In this document: in pieces, positions 40,701-49,007 of the stretch
Position numbering within the stretch: the first letter of the stretch is position 1
How the letters are laid out: each line of letters begins with the position of its first letter
NCBI GenBank assembly: GCA_039105265.1
Contig: JAPFFF010000023.1
Span: forward strand, 558,001-622,000
Length of the DNA stretch: 64,000 bases
DNA from: Tritrichomonas musculus
Lineage: Eukaryota; Parabasalia; Tritrichomonadida; Tritrichomonadidae
Direction of reading: 5' to 3'
Translations under genes and position numbers: made by a program
The notes under the pieces: model-generated
Told to the model about the DNA's origin: nothing
Databases searched by the model: none
Seen by the model: only the letters and a program-made list of their open reading frames with translations

Positions 40701-41389
40701 TATCTAATGGTGCAAAAGTTATAAAAATTCATTGGTGGCCAACCTATTTCATTTCACATGATTTCTTCTGATCCCCAAAGATATCTTTATTAAAAGCAAA
40801 CGAACTTCGTGCAAAGCTTTTTTATGTTACAGATGTTTACAAAGTTTATTGCCACTCCAAATAATTCTCCTTTTAATGTTATCAGAATTCTTTTATTTAC
40901 ACCAAAAAATATGAAAGGAATAATAACAAATTCAATAAAAATCTTCAAAAGTCCAACTGTTTATGCATTTAAATGTATTCAATAAAAGTTTATATACATT
41001 TTTGATAATTCATTTTTACTGATATAATTGAATTTTTTAAACATTTACAACAATGATAATTTTAGTTACTATTTTACAAGAATATTTTTTTTCTTTTTGA
41101 TAGCTTCAAGCAATTGGTTTTCAATAATATACAAATTATTTAATGTATGATCACAAGTTGCAAAATTTTATCCAAATACTAATATAGCAAATTTCACAAG
41201 CATATTTTAAATGAGCTATTATTAATTATAAAATATTCATGTTTAAATAAAAATCATATCTTATATTCTTTCTATATGTTTCTTCATTTTTGTAGCATCT
41301 TATTGAAAAAATTGAATGTTGTAAAAGGTATCTAAAATAGTCCATATGAAAAACGGTTATTGTAAAAAGTATCCAAAATAGTCCATTTT
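37734..41389. repeat. Inverted repeats bounding about 3.65 kb
   Basis: AAAAATGGACTATTTTGGAA (continuing TCTTTTTACAACCG) at 37734-37766 is inverted at 41351-41389 (AAAATGGACTATTTTGGATA, then CTTTTTACAATAACCG). A second, more diverged copy of the right repeat lies in tandem at 41319-41346. This is probably an old composite or nested transposon; target duplications are not clear. Confidence 0.6.
39897..40627. repeat. Inverted-repeat element, about 730 bp
   Basis: AAACTGTTTTCAATCTGACA (then GGAAC) at about 39897 is inverted at 40603-40627 (AAACTGTTTCCAATCTGACG, then GGAAC), with ATT on the outside of both ends. A third partial copy, GATCTGACAGGAACA, lies at about 40501. Related short sequence occurs at about 59584. 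Confidence 0.55.
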
Positions 41390-41716
41390 AAAGTCTATCA
41401 AAAAATGGAATAGATATGATAAGACATTTATATATATATAAAATATCATATTTGAAATAGTTGTGGCTTTACGATAATCTACATATTCATTATTATCACA
41501 ATTTCTTTTTAATAAGAGGATTATTTTTAATTCTTCTCTTTTATTTTTAAGTAATAATTGGTTCATCTGCATTATGTTGCTTAACATAGGATTCAATGTT
41601 TTAAAATTTTATTTGGTAAAAGTCCAAAGGTGGTTTCGCATTTTGGTTTTCATCTATTGGATAAATAAAAGAATGAAATAGTAAATATAAAAATTTCATT
41701 TTATATATATTTTAAT

Positions 41717-43009
41717 TCAACTAACAATGTCAAAATATTCGTCATTTTCATATCCTGTCATTTCATTATTTAAGTAAGGCTTAATCATTTGAAATTTATC
41801 GAACACAGCCCACGAAAGAGTCCACAGAGCTTGGCCTTTTTTTGGCGGTTTTTTATAATTCCATGTGAATCTCTCCTTCATTATTTTCAAATTTTCTCTT
41901 TTCCTAATTATCTCACTCAAATTATTTTGAATGATCTCATTCAAATTTTGAGAGAGCAAATAAATTTTCTTAGAGCTCAATTGAAAAATAAAATCATCAT
42001 AATCGAACACAGAGCCTTCGAACGGCAAGAAGAAATAATCAGAAATTAAATATGGGACACACAAAGCATTAACAGCATCATAGAAACGTTTTGACGATGG
42101 AGCATCGCCAGGCGGCACGATACACAAATTAGACTCAATCATGAAATTTTTCAGATTGTCAATTGCAAAACGAAAAGTAGAATAATTATTCCGAATAATG
42201 GTCAAAACATATGATTTTGAAACATTCAATAGTTTATTTTCAACGGTTTGTCTCAATTCAGCCGAACGTGCTTTCAATCCTTTCGTCGAAGTCGACATTG
42301 CAACGAAAGCAGAAAAATTTCTCTCATGATTTTCAGCTTCTCTCAAATCAATAGGAATTGTTATAAAAGGCACCAAGACGCTCTTTGAAAAAGTCCAAGG
42401 ATTGTTTCGCATTTTGGTCACACGAAAGTCAAGCAAACAAATGATCGGCGATTTCGGAGAAAGAACCGCGTTGTCCGCCGGCTTGTCTCCGTATTGAGGA
42501 ACACTATGCATGATTATATGATCAACTTGGCTGTACCTTTGAAAATACATGCCACTTTTATTAAGGTAAGGTGAAATATTTCGCCATCTTTTACCGTTAT
42601 CGTGAGGAAGACCGCTGCACATTCTGCTGTAGTGTGGAATGAAGAAGAGATCTGATTCATCTGGATTTTGCGTGTAAAGTGGCGATTGAAGGAATTGCAA
42701 ATGAACAGTTGGCTCCAACATTCTTTGGAACCAGTAATTCGTTTCATTGATATAACGATTTGGCATTTCTGGGGGATAAAGACAATCATCAGTGTGATAT
42801 TTATTCTTAGGGTAAACATAAATTTTGAGAGGAGGCCATTTAAGTTTATCTGACAATCTTTCTTGTTTATATAAATGGTTATTAATTAATGGACCATGAA
42901 AATTAAATTCTGAATTGTAGAAATAGAAAATAAAAAGAATATTAATGAAAATATATATGATTCGTTTGACAAAGTTCAAATAAGATCGCTTTTTTTTCTT
43001 ATTTTTCAT
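41717..43009 (-). CDS. Exostosin-family (GT47) glycosyltransferase, type II membrane protein
   Basis: 430 residues when started at the ATG at 43007-43009; the frame opens 15 codons earlier at 43054. A basic cytosolic tail and one membrane helix (RIIYIFINILFIFYFY) give a type II Golgi topology. The lumenal domain reads LKIYVYPKN, then DESDLFFIPHYSRMCSGLPH, LVPFITIPIDLR, the substrate-binding block CIVPPGDAPSSKRFYDAVNA, and LISDYFFLPFEGSVFDYDDF, the classic exostosin order. GT47 enzymes add sugars from nucleotide sugars to glycans in the Golgi. The inner start is preferred because a TCATATTT initiator-like element puts the likely cap site 15 nt before it, and the extra residues add hydrophobic sequence before the basic tail. 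Confidence 0.92.
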   Translation of the reverse strand: MKNKKKKRSYLNFVKRIIYIFINILFIFYFYNSEFNFHGPLINNHLYKQERLSDKLKWPPLKIYVYPKNKYHTDDCLYPPEMPNRYINETNYWFQRMLEPTVHLQFLQSPLYTQNPDESDLFFIPHYSRMCSGLPHDNGKRWRNISPYLNKSGMYFQRYSQVDHIIMHSVPQYGDKPADNAVLSPKSPIICLLDFRVTKMRNNPWTFSKSVLVPFITIPIDLREAENHERNFSAFVAMSTSTKGLKARSAELRQTVENKLLNVSKSYVLTIIRNNYSTFRFAIDNLKNFMIESNLCIVPPGDAPSSKRFYDAVNALCVPYLISDYFFLPFEGSVFDYDDFIFQLSSKKIYLLSQNLNEIIQNNLSEIIRKRENLKIMKERFTWNYKKPPKKGQALWTLSWAVFDKFQMIKPYLNNEMTGYENDEYFDIVS

Positions 43010-43125
43010 ATTTTTTAAAAATATGAAACCAAATAAACATTGAAAAAAAAACAAGAAAATGGATTTTCAATGCTTAATTATCGTTTTTTTTGGTAATTTA
43101 CTCAAAAATTAATACTGCAGAACTC
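43010..43125. promoter_or_regulatory. Short divergent promoter region
   Basis: Only 116 bp separate the preferred start codons of the exostosin gene (-) and the unknown gene (+), so both promoters must lie here. On the minus strand TCATATTT (A of TCA at 43024) fits the trichomonad initiator consensus TCA-Y-W, 15 nt from the start codon. Confidence 0.45.
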
Positions 43126-43644
43126 ATGAAATCTGTTCCTACAAGTGATTTAGACTTTAACTTTCTAAGAAGAAAAATAAGAGAACTATTAAATGATGCT
43201 GTTGCTAGTGCACTAATATTCGACGAAGAGATTCAAAAAAATGGTGATGAAGGAGACTTTAATGAGATGCCATCATCCATTATCAAAACATGTTTAAATG
43301 CATTATTAGACAAAAACTATGAAAAATTCGGGGAAAAGTTTGATGAAATCCAAAATCAAATTAATAACACCAAATACAAAGACAACATGCTTCTTCTTTG
43401 GGGACCTTTAGGTGAAATAAATTACGCTGTTGGCAATTTTGGAAGTTTCAGAAGTGTCCTGACTTATCCGGTCTTAACAACCGCCAGTACTAGAGAAGTG
43501 ATGCTTCCAAAGAAAGATGGAACATTGGTCAATGAAGTTGGCTATCTTAAAGATCCTGATGAAGTTAAAAAATTAACGAAAGAAGCAGTTTATGAAATAG
43601 TAAAGGAAGTTATGACTGAAGGTTTAGGCAAATCTTTACTTTAA
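43126..43644 (+). CDS. Hypothetical helical protein
   Basis: 172 residues from the ATG at 43126. The frame is open 12 codons further up but only with a TTG, which is not credible in a eukaryote. Residues 5-85 are helical and acidic (DFNFLRRKIRELLNDAVASA, then DFNEMPSSIIKTCLNALLDK). The middle is a compact segment, LLLWGPLGEINYAVGNFGSF, and the end is again helical (DPDEVKKLTKEAVYEIVKEV). No signal peptide, membrane segment or known motif. The family is not recognised. It is transcribed divergently from the exostosin gene. Confidence 0.62.
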   Translation: MKSVPTSDLDFNFLRRKIRELLNDAVASALIFDEEIQKNGDEGDFNEMPSSIIKTCLNALLDKNYEKFGEKFDEIQNQINNTKYKDNMLLLWGPLGEINYAVGNFGSFRSVLTYPVLTTASTREVMLPKKDGTLVNEVGYLKDPDEVKKLTKEAVYEIVKEVMTEGLGKSLL

Positions 43645-44474
43645 AAAAGCAGTTATTTTAATCAATCAAACAAACATAAAATTCCATTTTTTTCTTGTCC
43701 TTTTATCAGAAATTTTTCACCAAAAAAAAGTTTTATATTCTGAAAAATACGATAAGAAGGGACAAATTAAAAAAACTTAGTTTATATAATAAAACGCCAC
43801 TTTTTGAATTGCGTTCAAAAAGAGTCTAGTTTGATTTTAATATACTGTTCTTAGAGATTCAGTTTTTTTTTTCTGTACTTTGTTGCAATGAATTTTATTT
43901 ATAAATAAAAAATATTTCCTTTCATGGCGTGCTAATTACCTAACCAGCAAGATGACAACTTTTTGATAATAAATATTATTTATCCACTTTTTGAGAACAA
44001 ATATTTTCAAAAGAATCATATGTACTTTTTCAATCATGAACGGTTTTTATTTATGAATAGAATGACAAGTGTTTCCAATGTATTTAGCGCAATTTTAAAT
44101 ATAAAGGTCGTAAAAAAGCATTTATATGATCTTACTAAACTAGAATTAAAAAGTCGGGAGATTGATAAACCATTTTTGAATACTTTATACTCAGAAAAAG
44201 TATTTAATACCAGATAGCTTTTAAATGAATTTTTTCTGCTAAAAAGTAGAATATTTAAAATTTGCTCGTTAAATTTTAACAAATTTAATGTATATGTTTT
44301 GGCTTAATCTGAATTATTCAGATGAGAATGGAATATATTGGCTATACGCTCATTTTTAAGAAATGTTGATTTTTCTTTATATTATTGAATTCAATATTTA
44401 TGTGCACAAAATTTCTCACAAAAAGTTTGTTATTTACACATAAATTTTTTATTAAACGTTCAACAAACGATTGT
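43645..44474. other. Spacer with transposon remnants
   Basis: 43749-43782 carries the 3' end of the TA-flanked tRNA-core family (CGATAAGAAGGGACAAATTA ... AACTTAGTT, then TA). At about 43925-43947, on the minus strand, GCTGGTTAGGTAATTAGCACGCC resembles the tRNA-like core of that family. 44410-44474 resembles the terminal repeat of the element at 58643-63404. No gene is supported. Confidence 0.5.
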
Positions 44475-46997
44475 ATGACAATCAAAAAACTTTTTCGATT
44501 AAAACTACCAAATGATGAAGAAATTTTACTTCCACCTAAATTATTGACAAATAAAGAAGTTTATGAATATATTCAAGGTTATTTAAATGAAAGATTAATT
44601 TTAATTTATAATTGTATTCCAATTCTTCAAGATCCCATAATTAATTTAATGAATATAGGTTATGATCCATACGAATATCTTGTTATTAAGCCTTTTACAA
44701 CAAAGATGATTAAATTTGAATTATTAAAATATAAATACATTTTTTCAGAAGAAGTTCATTCATATCAAACCGTTTTTAACGTTAAACAAATTTTATCTCA
44801 AAGATTTTGTACTGTTTTTCAAAACATTAAAATTATGAATTCATCACAAATATTATCAAATGATCAAATTATTTCCGAATTAGGGGATTATTTTACGATA
44901 GATGTAATAGATGGATATTCAATATATCACATATATTTCAATTCCTTTTTTTATATTTGTCTACCTAAGAATTCCACACTCAAAAACTTAAAAACAACAT
45001 TGGCCGGTTATAATCAACTTTTTGAGAAGGGAATCCGTTATGGACCTTATTTAACCGATGTATTAAATGGAGTTCAGAATCCAGATGACTCCCAAATTGA
45101 TCAGATTGAATGTTCCTTTTTTGACTTTAAATATCAAACAAGTAACATCAAAATGTTTGCTTTAATTTCAATTGAAAACGATAAAAAATCACTCTATCGT
45201 TACCAAGGCCAGTACCCACATTTTCCGCTGAAAAATATTCAGCCAGAAGATGTGGTAAATCCAACAAAATGTTTTCTCGAGAAACAAACACAAATTGAAA
45301 GAAATTCATTGACTTATATTGAAAAATTAACGTTCTCCTCAGAAAATTCAATAACTGTCAAAATTGACAATGAACCCAAAAATTTTGTTTCCACGACGAC
45401 AATCAAAGATTTGAAAGAAATTTACGGCAAAAATGTAGGAATTGTGATTAACAATCAATTTGTGACAGAAGAGTCAGATTTTCTTGTCAAATACGTTGGA
45501 AATTCAACCAGTGATGAAACAAATATTATTCTAATGAAGCCAAAGAATGAATCACGTCTTTGTGAGTTTGAACCTATTCTTAGTGACTTAAAGAAAGGAA
45601 AACCGTTTTCTCGCATTATTCCTGTTAACCTAACTTTTTCAGAAATCAATTCAATTTTTCTGAGTGATGATGAAATTCCTTCTCAATTTTTTTCAATTGA
45701 AGATTCAAAGAAACCTATTGAAAAGTCAAGCAAATTAGAAAGTTGCACTTTTGACCATTTTCGCACTATTGTTCAGAAAGAACTGGAAATAACATATCGT
45801 TTTGAAAATGAAGAAAAAGACGATACAGTCACACTCAATTTTTCAAATCACCTAAAAATAAAGGACTTCTTGTTGCAAGTTTCCAAGAAGAACAACAAGC
45901 CATTTCATACATACAGAGCATTCATTGGTAAAAGTGAAATTGATATATTTGAACCTGTTGTCAAATTCATTAATGAAGTGATCAATATAAAAACGGATTT
46001 GTACCAGCCAGAAATTGAGTCAGAAAGTGACAAATTTTTGAATATTTACAATGATGTGAAAAATAATTTTGTCACTTTTAAGAACAACATTAATGAGGCG
46101 ACAGTTGAGTCAATCATTAAAGCAATAAAACAACAAGAAAAGTTAAATTGTAATCTTTCGTTATATTTGAATTTTCATCTTCTGTCTAATGAAGACAAGC
46201 CGATTGTTCTTTGTCAGAAAAGTGACAATCTTTTCATTTCAGAAAATGTTAAAAAACAGACATTTTTTGTGTCAAACGGTTATGGTATCACAAAAAGTTT
46301 ATCTGTTCCACAAAATTGTTTTAACGTTCTTTCATCCTTGATTTTGAATGATTTTTCATTGAATTATGTAAAAGTGCACTTTTTATTGAAGCCAATTGAT
46401 GAAAATGAATGGCCCTTTCAAAAAGTTCAATATGAACTGCCACCTGATTTTGACGGAGGAAGTCTTCCTAAGAATTCAAAGATAGAGCTTGAATACGAAC
46501 TTAAAGAAACAGATGAATTCACTTTTTCTTACAATGGTGAAAAAAGGTCAATTAAATTGAATGAACCAAAGAGTGCCATACATCTTCATAAGAAGATTTT
46601 GCTAAAAAAGCTTAAAATATTCGATCTTCATTACAAAGCTGCTGAATTTATGTTTTCTGGAGTCAAACTTGATGAAAGCAACTCATTTTCATCTTTTGGA
46701 ATTCCATCGAAAGCGCCAATAGAAATTGTTCAATGTGAAAACCCAGTCAAAATAACGGTTTGTTTACTTGATGGTCAAAAAATTGGCGATTATTATTTCA
46801 GAAATGAAGTTGAGCAAAGTTTAGTCAAAGAGATTGTGAATCAACTCAAAATCCAATTTGACATTGAAGAAGAAAATTATGAATTGGAAATCTACAAAGA
46901 TAACAAAGGGAAAAATTCTCTTCTTGATCCAACAGAACAAATAAAGAAGAATGAAACAGTTTATGCATCTTTTGAAAAAGCAAATTGTTCTTTTTGA
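44385..46997 (+). CDS. Poly-ubiquitin-like-repeat protein, N-terminal part of a frameshifted kinase gene
   Basis: 870 residues as read; the likely start is Met31 (ATG at 44475), because the preceding 30 codons coincide with a transposon terminal-repeat remnant. The chain is a series of ubiquitin-like beta-grasp units of about 75 residues. The last two are clearest: about 710-787 (FTFSYNGEKRSIKLNEPKSA ... IEIVQ) and 788-866 (VKITVCLLDGQKIGDYYF ... ETVYASFEK). The frame stops at 46997 shortly after an A5 tract (46975-46979). With one A fewer it would continue FEKQIVLFEPNGETIEINEI into the kinase frame. The two frames are therefore probably one gene of roughly 1,365 residues, split by a 1-nt insertion or a sequencing error. 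Confidence 0.72.
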   Translation: MNSIFMCTKFLTKSLLFTHKFFIKRSTNDCMTIKKLFRLKLPNDEEILLPPKLLTNKEVYEYIQGYLNERLILIYNCIPILQDPIINLMNIGYDPYEYLVIKPFTTKMIKFELLKYKYIFSEEVHSYQTVFNVKQILSQRFCTVFQNIKIMNSSQILSNDQIISELGDYFTIDVIDGYSIYHIYFNSFFYICLPKNSTLKNLKTTLAGYNQLFEKGIRYGPYLTDVLNGVQNPDDSQIDQIECSFFDFKYQTSNIKMFALISIENDKKSLYRYQGQYPHFPLKNIQPEDVVNPTKCFLEKQTQIERNSLTYIEKLTFSSENSITVKIDNEPKNFVSTTTIKDLKEIYGKNVGIVINNQFVTEESDFLVKYVGNSTSDETNIILMKPKNESRLCEFEPILSDLKKGKPFSRIIPVNLTFSEINSIFLSDDEIPSQFFSIEDSKKPIEKSSKLESCTFDHFRTIVQKELEITYRFENEEKDDTVTLNFSNHLKIKDFLLQVSKKNNKPFHTYRAFIGKSEIDIFEPVVKFINEVINIKTDLYQPEIESESDKFLNIYNDVKNNFVTFKNNINEATVESIIKAIKQQEKLNCNLSLYLNFHLLSNEDKPIVLCQKSDNLFISENVKKQTFFVSNGYGITKSLSVPQNCFNVLSSLILNDFSLNYVKVHFLLKPIDENEWPFQKVQYELPPDFDGGSLPKNSKIELEYELKETDEFTFSYNGEKRSIKLNEPKSAIHLHKKILLKKLKIFDLHYKAAEFMFSGVKLDESNSFSSFGIPSKAPIEIVQCENPVKITVCLLDGQKIGDYYFRNEVEQSLVKEIVNQLKIQFDIEEENYELEIYKDNKGKNSLLDPTEQIKKNETVYASFEKANCSF

Positions 46998-48570
46998 GCC
47001 AAATGGAGAAACAATTGAGATAAATGAAATAGTAAGACCTTCTGAATCATTCATAAAAATGTTTTATAAAAAATCTAAAAGAATGAATGATAAATTGAGT
47101 CTTTATAGACTTGATGAAAATGGCGGTTACTCACCAATTGACATAAAAAATAACATAAAAACATTCAGAGAATTTGAGGATAAAAAATTTTTCGTTTTGA
47201 GAGATTTACAAGACTTTGTTTTTACGTTTAAGAAAATTGAGCTTCATCTGACTCAACCATTCATTCCTGAAATTGAAACAGTTTATTTCTTGATTGACAA
47301 GTGCATTTCTGATATGATAGGAATTCCCTCAGATCGAATTAGAATGATATCAAATAATGAAGAAGTGGATGAAAATGAATTAATTTGCAATTTGATTTCT
47401 GAGAAAAAGAAATTTAAAATCGAATTGAGAGATAATCAAATTAAAGTTCCATTTTTGAGAGAACGAAACACAAGCCAGAACATAATTAATCAGGCAACTG
47501 TACCTACAAGGAAATTAAGATCAAAAACACTCAACTTTCCTGAAAAAATGGATCCTTTGCAATCATTCATGCTTGATAGTATGATTGATGAAAGCAAAGA
47601 AAGCATAGAAAACATTGAAGACTTCGTGAATAAAGGCAATCAAAATGTTTTCATTTATCAAGATGATGAAAGCATATATGAATTGATTGAAAAAATTCAT
47701 GAAGGCTCAATTTCATCATTATTTAAAATTAAAAATACAGAAACAGATGAATTCATGTGTAAGAAAGTCATTCGAATCCGAAGTAATTTAGAATTCAATG
47801 ACTTAAAGAATTCAATGAAAGAATTTGATATTCGAAATTATGTTAATCATCCATGCATTTGTAAATTGATTAAATTCAATCCAATTGAATACATTTCAAA
47901 TGAAATGAATGAAGAAATAACAACTGTTGTTTTTTTCTTTGAATATTTGGATTTGAAACTAATTGATTATTTGAAAGTTATCAAAAACGATCCAACAAAG
48001 AAAGCTAAAATTGTCCTGGAAATTGCTCATACAATGGCCTATCTTCACAAGAGAGGAATAATTTTCTGTGATTTGAATGTTGATAATATCATGATTGATT
48101 CAAATTTCAATGTGAAAATAATTGACTTTCATCATGCTCAAATTAATAAATCTATTGAAAATGATGTCTCAATAATGAATGATCCAATGTCAATTGGATT
48201 CGGAACTCTTGCTTTCATGTCACCTGAAATGATAAATGAAGATGAATATGGCTTTAAAGCAGACACTTATTCATTCGGAATTGTCCTTTATTTCATCTAT
48301 TTCGGATGCCTTCCAAAACAAAACATGAAAGACAAAATGAGTGGAAAAACTTTTCCTCTTCCAAAGGAATCAGATTCTGCTTCTAGTCTTGTTCTAGATT
48401 TGATTTCAAAATGTGTCGCTTTTAATCCTTCTCAACGCCCTACATTCAAAGAAATACTTAATGACGTTCGAATGAATTCCTACTTATTTTCTAAAGGTGT
48501 AGATGATGCACTCCTCTCAAGAAGAGATTTAGAGCTTATCGGCTACCTTCAAAAAACCCCTAATTTATAA
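46951..48570 (+). CDS. Protein kinase with ubiquitin-like N-terminus (C-terminal part of frameshifted gene)
   Basis: 539 residues in the +1 frame, overlapping the previous frame by 47 bp. The formal ATG at 46951 is probably not used; the real continuation starts around QIVLFEPNGE. Two more ubiquitin-like segments (about 12-85 and 92-160) precede a linker and a kinase domain (about 243-520). Lys271 (FMCKKVI), FCDLNVDN at 372-379 in place of HRDLKPEN, DFH at 392-394 in place of DFG, and SPE at 424-426 are visible. The catalytic Asp, Asn and metal Asp are kept, but the HRD His and Arg, the DFG Gly and the glycine loop are altered. The kinase may be weakly active or a pseudokinase. Its partner could be a ubiquitin-like-binding pathway (inference). 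Confidence 0.82.
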   Translation: MKQFMHLLKKQIVLFEPNGETIEINEIVRPSESFIKMFYKKSKRMNDKLSLYRLDENGGYSPIDIKNNIKTFREFEDKKFFVLRDLQDFVFTFKKIELHLTQPFIPEIETVYFLIDKCISDMIGIPSDRIRMISNNEEVDENELICNLISEKKKFKIELRDNQIKVPFLRERNTSQNIINQATVPTRKLRSKTLNFPEKMDPLQSFMLDSMIDESKESIENIEDFVNKGNQNVFIYQDDESIYELIEKIHEGSISSLFKIKNTETDEFMCKKVIRIRSNLEFNDLKNSMKEFDIRNYVNHPCICKLIKFNPIEYISNEMNEEITTVVFFFEYLDLKLIDYLKVIKNDPTKKAKIVLEIAHTMAYLHKRGIIFCDLNVDNIMIDSNFNVKIIDFHHAQINKSIENDVSIMNDPMSIGFGTLAFMSPEMINEDEYGFKADTYSFGIVLYFIYFGCLPKQNMKDKMSGKTFPLPKESDSASSLVLDLISKCVAFNPSQRPTFKEILNDVRMNSYLFSKGVDDALLSRRDLELIGYLQKTPNL

Positions 48571-49007
48571 TGATAATATTTATAAAATATTTAGACATTT
48601 TTTAATTGATTTCTTTTGAGATTTTTTTTGATCGTTATTAATACTAAATAACAATCTTTAATGCAAACAATATTAAAAATTAAATGGCCGAAATATTAAA
48701 TTTCTGATATTATTTGGTCAATTTTCTCTTTCATCATATCACTTTCAATACTCTTTTTGGTATTCACTTGTTTCTTCTTTTTTGAAGTTTGATGAACGAC
48801 TGGAATATTTGAGCGTGTTTTTGATTATTCTTTGTTCATGCTATAATTAAAATAGAATAATCAAAAACACGCTCAGATATTGGTCTTTTTTTGGTATCCT
48901 TGGCGAAAGCACTATAAAATTTATATTAAAAAGATGAAAATATATCAAAGAAGAATTAACAATTATTTATTAAAACCAATTAATTATAACTATAATTCAA
49001 TTTTCTA
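48571..49007. other. Spacer between convergent genes with a perfect hairpin
   Basis: TGAGCGTGTTTTTGATTATT-CT (48810-48831) and its exact complement (48854-48875) form a 22-bp stem with a 22-nt loop; weaker pairing extends outward. It lies between the convergent UBL-kinase and ankyrin genes. It could be a foldback transposon remnant or a 3'-end structure. Confidence 0.7.

Larger units (their letters stand above)
37390..41716. other. Gene-free 4.3-kb stretch with inverted-repeat elements
   Basis: No supported gene. It is organised by inverted repeats listed separately (37734-41389 and 39897-40627). A 79-codon minus-strand frame at 41357-41596 overlaps the right repeat and is not convincing. 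Confidence 0.5.

Noticed and set aside
41357-41596. 79-codon minus-strand frame at 41357-41596
   Set aside because: It ends in the right inverted repeat of the 3.65-kb element and has no recognisable domain; at best a decayed remnant.
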